From Nostoc sp. UHCC 0302 (GTDB lineage: Bacteria > Cyanobacteriota > Cyanobacteriia > Cyanobacteriales > Nostocaceae): a DNA stretch of 64,000 bases. Shown one piece after another: positions 57,381-64,000 of this stretch. The position numbers were made by a program, and so were the translations under genes. The notes beneath the pieces are model-generated. The model did not search any database. It was not told the origin of the DNA and saw nothing but the letters and a program-made list of their open reading frames with translations. The stretch is from NCBI RefSeq assembly GCF_038096175.1, contig NZ_CP151099.1, forward strand, positions 126,501 to 190,500. The letters run 5' to 3'. Positions within the stretch are counted from its first letter, which is position 1, and each line of letters starts with the position of its first letter.

Positions 57381-58226
57381 ATGCTGCTAGAGTTGGCGAT
57401 CGCTGATGCTTACGGTGCAGGTTTTGAATACGCTAACGAAATGAGCGCTAACAACGATTTGAGTCAATACGTCGTGCATCCCCGTCATCGACTCATACCG
57501 GGTAACTATACCGACGACACGCAAATGAGCATTGCCATTGCCGAAGTTATAGTTTCCCAAGCACCGTGGACACCAGAAGTTTTAGCCAATAGCTTTGTTA
57601 CAGCCTTCAAACGCGACCCTAGAGAAGGTTACGCTGGCAGATTTTATGATTTTTTGGTAGAAATTCGGGATTAAGTTGAGTTTTTAGCCAAAATTCGCCC
57701 AGATAGCGACAAAAGCGGGGCAGCAATGCGTGCAGCGCCGATTGGTATCTATCCTACACCGGAAAAAGTTATTGAGGCAACAACAATTCAAGCGGCGATT
57801 ACCCACAATACACCCGATGGGATTAACGCTGCTGTTGCAGCTGCCCTAATGTCGCATTATTTTATCTATCGATTAGGAGAAAAACGCAAATTAGGCCAGT
57901 TTCTAGAAAGTTATGTATCTGGAGACTGGTCTCGACCTTGGGAAGGTCAAGTCAAGTCCAAAGGTTGGATGAGTGTTAAAGCAGCAATTACTGCTGTGAT
58001 GCGAAACGACAGTATGAGCGCACTTTTACAAGATTGTATAGCTTTTACTGGAGATGTAGATACAGTAGCAGCGATCGCACTAGCAGCTGCTTCATCTAGT
58101 GAAGAAATTACGCAAGACATTCCCAGCCATTTAGTCGCAGGCTTAGAGAATGGAGCTTACGGTAGAGAATATCTCATCGAACTAGATAAGCAGTTGATGA
58201 GTTTAGTGGAAAAAAAGAATAAATAA
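57381..58226 (+). pseudogene. ADP-ribosylglycohydrolase family gene interrupted by an in-frame TAA
   Basis: One continuous frame of 281 codons broken only by TAA at 57672-57674. The first part (97 codons) carries the metal-binding GNYTDDTQMS and the start MLLELAIADAYGAGFEYAN. Directly after the stop the same frame continues VEFLAKIRPDSDKSGAAMRAAPIGIY (interrupted here as VEFLAKIRPDSDKSG) to AFTGDVDTVAAIALAAAS, the second metal-binding block, and ends near ELDKQLMSL. Both halves are needed for the fold. A new start at 57726 would make only a fragment. It is a recent pseudogene, or a sequencing error, or readthrough. Confidence 0.85.
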
Positions 58227-58906
58227 ATGTTCTCTTAAAAACAAATCTTAACTTTTTACTACCATTATTTGATAGATTTATAGTAGTTTAAAAATACATA
58301 AAACTAATAACGCTTTTACTTTCCCTAATTTGGCTAGTGAACTGGTGATCAGTAGCTTTTCTTGACATCTATCTTAGAGGTTGTTTGAAAAATCGCAAAG
58401 TATACTATAAACCGCTCTCCAAACCTCTCCTCGAATCGGAGAGAGGCTTTAAAACCCCCATTCTCTCGTAGGGAAGGGGGGCTAGGGGAGTTAGGTTTGG
58501 GAAGCTTTGATGTTACCAAAAAGACTTTTCAAACATCTATCTTAGACGTGCCATAAACAAGCTTGGTCGTAAGGCACGGTCATAACGTACTTTAAGTTCG
58601 TTATTTTGAATTTTGTACCTCTATAAATTTACTGTATTTATACAATTTCACACAATAAGTGAAAAATCTATCTTGCTAAACAAGTTGCGTTCTGATTGAG
58701 GGATGATTTGTCAGATATTCCTAATTGTCTAAGTAGACGCGCAATACTTATCAGCAGACATTGAATTGATTGGCTTGTTTTTTATTCTAATGACAGACAC
58801 TGGATTATTTCTTCTAATTTAAGCTAGATAGAAATTAATTTGTAATTAAAGTTATAAAATTGCGATTATAAAATCAGACAACCTGCTTGTAAGGCAGAAC
58901 AAAAGC
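58227..58906. other. gene-free spacer with MITE-like element
   Basis: 680 bp without a gene. The left-centre is the repeat at 58383-58535. The remaining right part is AT-rich and contains the likely prohibitin-gene promoter. Confidence 0.5.
58383..58535. repeat. MITE-like element, GTTTGAAAA / TTTTCAAAC ends (copy 2)
   Basis: About 153 bp with inverted ends GTTTGAAAA and TTTTCAAAC, an AAACCTCTCCTC...GGAGAGAGGCTTT hairpin and the block GTAGGGAAGGGGGGCTAGGGG shared with 23399-23618. The flanks both show ATCTATCTTAGA (before and after), which could be a target-site duplication of about 12 bp. Confidence 0.75.
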
Positions 58907-59776
58907 ATGAATATGAAGAGTGCTTCTACCTCTACTCAGGACTGGTGGAATTTCAAGACAGCGATGACAAAAAATCAAACTCTTAACGGTGCTGGGAAAC
59001 TGACTGCACTTTTGTGCTTGATAACTCTCTTTCTCACACCTTTTGTGATTGTAAATGCTGGAGAACGCGGTGTATTGATGGAGTTCGGAAAAGTGCAAAA
59101 CATAATATTAGGAGAAGGAATTCACATAATTATCCCTGTAGTAAATACTGTTGAAAAACTGAGCGTCCGTGTACAAAATCAGGAAATTTCTGCCGAAGCT
59201 TCTTCTAAGGATTTGCAAGATGTTTTTACTGATGTAGCACTCAATTGGCATATTCTCCCTGAAGAAGCTAATGCTATTTTTCAAGAAATTGGCAACGAAA
59301 ACAACGTTATACAGCGAATTATTAACCCAGCAATTGAAGAAGTTCTCAAAGCAGTAATGGCTAAATATACTGCTGAAGAAATTGTCACTAAACGAGGAGA
59401 AGTAAAAAGTGCAGTAGACCAAGCATTGACTACTAGATTGCGTAGCTATCATCTTGCAGTAGATGATATTTCTTTAGTCCATGTCCACTTCTCAGAACAA
59501 TTTAGTGAAGCAGTAGAAGCAAAACAGATTGCTGAACAGGAAGCAAAACGGGCAGAGTTTTTGGCACTGAAGGCATCCAAAGAAGCAGAAGCAAAGGTGA
59601 ATCTCGCAAAAGGAGAAGCAGAGGCAAATAGTTTACTACGTGATGGGTTAACTCCAGAAATATTGCAAAGGCAAGCAATAGAAAAATGGAATGGCAATTT
59701 ACCATTAATTGTTGGTAATGAAGGCGTTCCAAAATTATTGAATTTAACGGAATTACTAAAAGCTAGTAAGAATTGA
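58907..59776 (+). CDS. prohibitin-like SPFH/Band 7 membrane protein
   Basis: 289 residues. A short N-terminus, one membrane helix (LTALLCLITLFLTPFVIVNAG) and a PHB domain: GERGVLMEFGKVQNIILGEGIHIIIPVVNTVEKLSVRVQNQEIS, DVFTDVALNWHIL, then the coiled-coil (about 185-245, VEAKQIAEQEAKRAEFLALKASKEAEAKV) and GNLPLIVGNEGVPKLLNLTELL. Prohibitins assemble into ring scaffolds around membrane proteases and photosystem components. Cyanobacterial members are dispensable thylakoid proteins. It stands alone with long spacers on both sides. Confidence 0.92.
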   Translation: MNMKSASTSTQDWWNFKTAMTKNQTLNGAGKLTALLCLITLFLTPFVIVNAGERGVLMEFGKVQNIILGEGIHIIIPVVNTVEKLSVRVQNQEISAEASSKDLQDVFTDVALNWHILPEEANAIFQEIGNENNVIQRIINPAIEEVLKAVMAKYTAEEIVTKRGEVKSAVDQALTTRLRSYHLAVDDISLVHVHFSEQFSEAVEAKQIAEQEAKRAEFLALKASKEAEAKVNLAKGEAEANSLLRDGLTPEILQRQAIEKWNGNLPLIVGNEGVPKLLNLTELLKASKN

Positions 59777-59830
59777 CAAGTAGATTTTAACAGGAGTAAG
59801 TTGCATGCATAAATTACTTTTGCACCTGTA

Positions 59831-59934
59831 ATACCATTTGATTTTAATAATGATACAAATACGCTGGTAGGAGCATGGCATTGCCATGCCTCTACGAGAA
59901 ATCTATATGTATCAAGATTTTCGTTAATTGGTAT
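59831..59934. repeat. MITE-like element with GCATGGCA hairpin
   Basis: 104 bp. Imperfect terminal inverted repeats ATACCATTTGATTTTAATAA...GATACA and TGTATCAAGATTTTCGTTAA...GGTAT surround the hairpin GCATGGCA-t-TGCCATGC (59873-59889). The same architecture (ATACCA ends, central short hairpin) as the elements at 8928 and 21625, but a different hairpin core. Confidence 0.7.
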
Positions 59935-60195
59935 AAGCTGGTGTTCATAATTATTGAATTAAGAAGTATAACAAGCTTTTTATTTGGTTTTGAGACCTAG
60001 TTTGTGTACTTAGCTTTTCTTGAAATCCCCTGTAATTAGAAAGACGTAACTAGATAGAAAATGGGGTGGGCTTTACGCCCAGCCACTACAAACTAGAGAT
60101 ATTTTACGTTTAATTATATTTGCATTTCCCAATGGCGATCGCACCAAGCGTGCAAGCAAAGCTAATTGCTATTGGGAAACAGTTATTTATCTCCA

Positions 60196-60657
60196 TTAAT
60201 TATTGGAGAATAAAACAGGAGCATCCAGAATCTTGAACTGGATTAATACTATAACTACAAGGGTAAAAACGGTTGAAGAAATTACACCTGTGAGTAATTC
60301 TTTTTTCAGGTTACGCTCTTGAGATTCCTTTTGAAAAACATCAGTAGAGCCAAGTTGCATTAAGAGAATGCCCACTATGTTAGTGAGCCAATATCCTATT
60401 ACTGAACAAGGTACAAGTAGTTTGGGAGAGAGTAGACTACATACATACCCAAAACCATAAGCAATGGGGAGATTGAATAATAAATCATTCCACCAACAGA
60501 GTGGTGACAACAAATATCCCAGTACTAGGAAGAATCCACCTCTGAGTTTTTTGAAAACGTCTTTTTTGAACTCTTCTGGAACAGTTGGTTCTAACTGCTC
60601 ATTAATTGTTTGTTCTACTAAACTCAACTTTGGACTTGCTTTTTGGACGCTTTCCAT
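60196..60657 (-). CDS. hypothetical membrane protein, 153 residues
   Basis: Not recognised. A soluble N-terminal half (SLVEQTINEQLEPTVPEEFKKDVFKKLRGG) precedes three or four membrane helices (GFFLVLGYLLSPLCWWNDLLF, LPIAYGFGYVCSLLS, VPCSVIGYWLTNIVGILLMQL and VISSTVFTLVVIVLIQF). There is no catalytic motif. It stands alone, 420 bp from the prohibitin-like gene on the opposite strand. Composition and codon use look coding. Confidence 0.7.
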   Translation of the reverse strand: MESVQKASPKLSLVEQTINEQLEPTVPEEFKKDVFKKLRGGFFLVLGYLLSPLCWWNDLLFNLPIAYGFGYVCSLLSPKLLVPCSVIGYWLTNIVGILLMQLGSTDVFQKESQERNLKKELLTGVISSTVFTLVVIVLIQFKILDAPVLFSNN

Positions 60658-61058
60658 AAAAACCCATTATACCTATCGGCTTAGTGTAGTTTAAACTCTA
60701 AACTAGGCAAAAGTCTAGTATCATACTGATACCATTGCGAATTTTTAATGTTGCAAGTCTCGCCAATGTGTAGTTTTGCCAAAAAATTAAGTCCCAAACT
60801 TCCACTAGAGAGGTTGTAATGCAACGTTTTGACTCAATAGATTGAGAAATGTAAATATATCTTTCTAAATGATAGCACTTGATGTGCTGCAACATCTTTA
60901 CTAGAATAGCTAAATACGTTTACTGAGTATTTATACTCACAAAATCTTTAGCTTTTTATTTAAAATTATTAAAATTAGAGTTTTTACAAAGAGCTATTAA
61001 AGAAATTAAAGCTAATAATAGTTACAATAAAAATAAAGAGTGATTATCATAAAAAAAA
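60658..61058. other. spacer, nothing supported
   Basis: 401 bp between divergent small membrane-protein genes. AT-rich; a minus-strand frame at 60698-60895 has no protein-like features. No repeat or RNA recognised. Confidence 0.4.
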
Positions 61059-61334
61059 ATGACAGATTTATCTTCAACAAATCCATTCTTAATAGCAGGG
61101 ATTGTTTTTACAGTAATTGCTGTTATAGGTAATTCTAAATTAGCTTTTATTGAAATTAATCCAGGGTTGTTTGGCAGATTTTTAGCTTTGTTTATTGGTG
61201 CTTTTAGCTTGTTATATGCTTTTGGATTATTCAATACTGTGTCAGCAGAAAATATTGACTCATTCAAAACTAATATTGCCAATCAAATTCAACAGAATCT
61301 CGACTTGATTAACAATATTTTACAGCGATCTTAA
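61059..61334 (+). CDS. small membrane protein, 91 residues
   Basis: MTDLSSTNPFLIAGIVFTVI... has two membrane helices (FLIAGIVFTVIAVIGNSKL and FLALFIGAFSLLYAFGLF) joined by the loop AFIEINPGLFGR, and a polar C-terminal helix (IDSFKTNIANQIQQNLDLIN). Not recognised. Preferred over the opposing frame on the minus strand because the hydrophobic helices and amphipathic tail make a coherent protein. The ribosome-binding site is poor (run of A before ATG). A terminator lies downstream at 61738. Confidence 0.6.
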   Translation: MTDLSSTNPFLIAGIVFTVIAVIGNSKLAFIEINPGLFGRFLALFIGAFSLLYAFGLFNTVSAENIDSFKTNIANQIQQNLDLINNILQRS

Positions 61335-61894
61335 ATAGTTTAAAATACAAAAAGATAAATTGTAGTGGCGTAGCACAGCTAATTTTGAGCATTAAATTTA
61401 TGTTTCTTGGGGCTAAAGCCCAACTATGAGTCTTTAGCTATTACACCACTTTAGATGTGTCAGTCTACTAGTTAATATTTACCATTTTATTATTGTAGGA
61501 GTACCAACAAGCTGAAATTTGATGATATTTACGCCACAGAATAGAAACTTAAGATTAAATAAATACAGCAGAATCAAGGTGTCACTATCTCAGATGCTCA
61601 AAGCACCTAATCCCATCAAAATATAGGGAATAAGAAAATCTGGTTAAAATAAGTCAGTATAGCAATCCGAATTGAATCGTGAGAAAGTAAAATTTTATTC
61701 AGCCCTGATGATTATAAATCGCGGCTTACAGAGATAAAACCCGCGCAGGCGGGTTATTTTATTAAGTCCACGTAGAGTTCTTGCTGAAATTTTGCTGTAT
61801 TTGATAAGTTGCCCTAAATTGGAGCCAATTATTGAAGACGAAAGGTTGTATCTAGTAAATTAAATTTATTGAGTAGAACTCAAAAGGAAAAACT
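61335..61894. other. spacer upstream of galE, repeats and a terminator
   Basis: 560 bp without a gene. It holds a GGGCTAAAGCCC palindrome (about 61411-61422) of a dispersed type within AGTGG...CCACT-like ends, and the terminator at 61738-61755. Confidence 0.45.
61738..61755 (+). terminator. intrinsic terminator AACCCGC / GCGGGTT
   Basis: AACCCGC-gcag-GCGGGTT-type stem followed by ATTTTATTAAG. It lies about 400 bp after the small membrane protein gene and 140 bp before galE; it could end an unannotated small RNA starting nearer. Confidence 0.7.
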
Positions 61895-62893
61895 ATGTCA
61901 TCTGGGAAACCTACCATTCTTGTCACGGGGGGAGCTGGATATATTGGTTCGCATACAGTGCTGGCTCTCAAGCAAGCCGGTTATGATGTCGTTATTCTTG
62001 ACAATTTAGTCTATGGACATCGCGACTTAGTAGAAAAGGTTTTACAAGTAGAACTTATAGTCGGTGATACAGGCGATCGCCCTCTGCTAGATAACCTATT
62101 TAAAACCCGCGATATTGCCGCTGTCATGCACTTTTCTGCCTATGCATACGTAGGAGAATCGGTTACTGACCCTGCTAAATACTACCGTAACAACGTCGTT
62201 GGGACTCTAACTCTGCTAGAAGCGATGCTGGCTGCGTCTGTGAAGAAATTTGTCTTTTCTTCCACTTGCGCTACCTATGGTGTGCCAGAATTCGTGCCGA
62301 TTCCAGAAAGCCATCCTCAAAATCCAATCAATCCTTATGGTGCTACAAAATTAATGGTAGAGCGGATTCTCTCCGATTTTGATGCAGCTTATGGTTTAAA
62401 ATCGGTGCGGTTCCGCTACTTTAATGCTGCTGGTGCAAATCCGAAGGGCTTATTGGGTGAAGATCACAACCCAGAAACTCATTTAATTCCCTTGGTGTTG
62501 CTAACAGCTTTAGGAAAACGAAAATCTATCTCAGTTTTCGGCACTGATTATCCGACACCTGATGGTACTTGTATTCGCGATTATATTCACGTAAACGACT
62601 TGGCAGATGCCCATGTTTTGGGCTTGGAATATCTATTAAAAGGTGGCGATAGCGAAATTTTTAATTTGGGTAATGGCAGCGGCTTCTCTGTTCGAGAGGT
62701 AATCGCAGCTGCCGAACACGTTACAGGAACTGTAATACCAGTCCAAGAAAGCGATCGCCGTCCTGGTGATCCCCCAATTCTGATTGGCAGTAGCGAAAAA
62801 GCTAGAACTATTCTCAACTGGCAGCCTCAGTACCCATCCATCCAAGATATTGTCGCTCATGCTTGGGAGTGGCATCAACAGCGACATAAGTAG
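61895..62893 (+). CDS. galE: GalE, UDP-glucose 4-epimerase
   Basis: Extended short-chain dehydrogenase, 332 residues. NAD-binding TGGAGYIGSHTVLALKQAGYDVVILDN, substrate region MHFSAYAYVGESVTDPAKYYRNNV, the catalytic S-T (FSSTCATYG) and YGATK, then RYFNAAGA, GTDYPTPDGTCIRDYIHVNDLADAH and the C-terminal SDRRPGDPPILIGSSEKA. It interconverts UDP-glucose and UDP-galactose for glycolipid and polysaccharide synthesis. It has a good ribosome-binding site (AAAAGGAAAAACT before ATG) and stands alone. Confidence 0.96.
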   Translation: MSSGKPTILVTGGAGYIGSHTVLALKQAGYDVVILDNLVYGHRDLVEKVLQVELIVGDTGDRPLLDNLFKTRDIAAVMHFSAYAYVGESVTDPAKYYRNNVVGTLTLLEAMLAASVKKFVFSSTCATYGVPEFVPIPESHPQNPINPYGATKLMVERILSDFDAAYGLKSVRFRYFNAAGANPKGLLGEDHNPETHLIPLVLLTALGKRKSISVFGTDYPTPDGTCIRDYIHVNDLADAHVLGLEYLLKGGDSEIFNLGNGSGFSVREVIAAAEHVTGTVIPVQESDRRPGDPPILIGSSEKARTILNWQPQYPSIQDIVAHAWEWHQQRHK

Positions 62894-63382
62894 CAGTGGC
62901 TAAGATGAGGGAGACAAGGAAGGGGGAGAAATAACTACTGCCCCTTTGTTTGCCTGTTTTACTTCTTGATATTAGGGAGATGGAGAATTATTTTTAGATG
63001 TAATATTCTCTTGGTAAATTACCAATTTCTCTTACCGAACTACTTTTCACTTTAACGCATCTACCAAACTATATCTAAATTTTAACTATATTAAAAAATA
63101 TCGGTTAACTCACTAGAAAATATTCAGATTACTTGGTTACATTATGGGGCTAGGACATAATTTAATAACCAGAAACTAATCCCAATAAGCTTTTTGAAAG
63201 GAAGATATTTAATATTGTTAAGTAGAAGTAGAAATTATAGATTAGTGTGTATTTTGTATTATCAAATACTATAGTATTACTAAAGTAGTATTTACAAATA
63301 TTGAACTTTTGTATTAATTATGATATTGACAGTACTGCTTAGATAGACATAAGCTGCAATTTGTAAAAATTTGGACAACAAT
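62894..63382. other. AT-rich spacer before the last gene
   Basis: 489 bp. The first 60 bases are purine-rich (AAGGAAGGGGGAGAAATA). The rest is AT-rich with no gene, and should hold the promoter of the following secreted protein. Confidence 0.4.
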
Positions 63383-64000
63383 ATGAAAGGATTAAAATAC
63401 ATTTTGATGGTGGCGGTATTATTAACAAGTCTTGTATTCGCTCAACCTTCACTAGCAGACCGCCCAGAATATACAGAAAACCCCGACTACATTACTCTGA
63501 CTAAAGAACTGAAGAGCTTACAAGCTGCCAAGAAAACACAAGGTCAATTAGAGGGTTACACATCAGAGCAAATTGAACAGAAAATTAATGAGTTAGAGTT
63601 TCAAAAATATGCCTTCGAGTCAGGAATCAATTGGGGACAATGTAGTAATCAAACAGGGAAGACTTTAGCTGTTTACGGCCCACCTGTGGTTGAAGATGAC
63701 GATGAAGAGTCTAACGCTACTGCACTGTACTTTTTGGCTGATGGCCAGACGACACAAGATCAATGGAATTGTAAAGGAGTTTATCTACCAAGTGATGTAG
63801 TAGCTGTTGCTGTAGATAAAGATGGACAAGGACAAGAATTATCAGGTGGCGTTGTAATCAAAGTTCCTAATGGAACAAATTTAGTCTTGAAGACAAATAC
63901 AGATGCTGGAGGAATTGTATTTAATCAAGCTGGCACTCAAATTGTTAAACCTGGAGAAGTAGATTGGTTCGTCCCGAATGTCTCGCAAGCAGTTGTAGAT
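63383..64000 (+). CDS. secreted hypothetical protein (partial, C-terminus beyond window)
   Basis: 206 codons visible from the ATG at 63383. Signal peptide MKGLKYILMVAVLLTSLVFA...SLA, then a mature start DRPEYTENPDYITLTKELKSL and a Gln/Glu-rich helix (AAKKTQGQLEGYTSEQIEQKINELEFQKYA). Two cysteines (WGQCSN and WNCKG) may pair. The rest is beta-rich (TALYFLADGQTTQDQWNCKGVY, VVIKVPNGTNLVLKTNTDAGG). Not recognised; looks like a periplasmic or extracellular protein. Confidence 0.7.
   Translation, partial: MKGLKYILMVAVLLTSLVFAQPSLADRPEYTENPDYITLTKELKSLQAAKKTQGQLEGYTSEQIEQKINELEFQKYAFESGINWGQCSNQTGKTLAVYGPPVVEDDDEESNATALYFLADGQTTQDQWNCKGVYLPSDVVAVAVDKDGQGQELSGGVVIKVPNGTNLVLKTNTDAGGIVFNQAGTQIVKPGEVDWFVPNVSQAVVD

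Noticed and set aside
60698-60895. 65-codon minus-strand frame MLQHIKCYHLERY
   Set aside because: No domain, no ribosome-binding site, located in an AT-rich spacer.
61022-61282. 86-codon minus-strand frame opposite the small membrane protein
   Set aside because: Antisense shadow; lacks coherent helices while the plus-strand frame has two plus an amphipathic tail.

Overview
The window is chromosomal DNA of a filamentous, probably heterocyst-forming cyanobacterium (Nostocales: Nostoc, Anabaena or a close relative). Direct support is the frequent HIP1 octamer GCGATCGC, modest GC with AT-rich spacers, photosynthesis genes (psbZ, petJ, bciB) and gene sets typical of the group: a kdpA-kdpB-small subunit-kdpC order, the desC-desA-desB desaturase cluster, a 703-residue bifunctional arginine dihydrolase, a GH100 invertase, and many short palindromic or purine-rich repeats between genes. 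There is no rRNA, CRISPR array, prophage or intact insertion sequence. One tRNA gene (Gly-GCC) is present.

Layout. 0-5 kb: a minus-strand Kdp potassium-ATPase operon (kdpA, kdpB, a small subunit gene broken by an in-frame stop, kdpC cut by the window edge). 5.8-7.7 kb: a divergent histidine kinase and NarL-type regulator, candidate controllers of kdp. 7.9-15.2 kb: a DUF4349 lipoprotein, an FAD monooxygenase, priA, and a group 2 sigma factor with a long structured leader. 15.4-23.2 kb: an acetyltransferase, cytochrome c6 (petJ), a TPR protein, two Uma2 proteins, a TonB-dependent receptor and truB. petJ and the receptor share an identical 19-bp upstream element containing the palindrome GACAGCTTGTC. 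23.8-31.4 kb: arginine dihydrolase, DUF2085 protein, pentapeptide-repeat protein, cell-wall amidase, CTP synthase. 31.5-40.4 kb: an internally duplicated small protein, a methyltransferase, a DHH-CBS-nucleotidyltransferase fusion, psbZ, ribH, tRNA-Gly and a ProA-family protein without the catalytic cysteine. 40.4-47 kb: desB, desA, desC, a PLP lyase, a GxxExxY gene framed by a 28-bp inverted repeat, and bciB. 47.1-48.3 kb: remains of two toxin-antitoxin loci and a small secreted Ala-rich protein. 49-58 kb: invertase, rsmB, a TerB-like protein, a Psb35-like protein, a class A PBP, folK, a Nudix hydrolase and an ADP-ribosylglycohydrolase interrupted by a stop. 58.9-64 kb: a prohibitin-like protein, small membrane proteins, galE and a partial secreted protein.

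Themes. Most genes are housekeeping or photosynthetic. The accessory signal lies in (1) the shared operator-like element linking petJ to an outer-membrane receptor, which suggests common metal (copper) control; (2) gene decay, with three otherwise intact frames stopped by TAA and a toxin-antitoxin graveyard; (3) several miniature repeat families that fill spacers, supply start or ribosome-binding sequences, and have entered coding linkers in frame (PriA, the DHH/CBS/nucleotidyltransferase). I did not find a complete, clearly new multi-gene system. The strongest leads are the petJ/receptor element, the cysteine-less ProA and the GxxExxY cassette.
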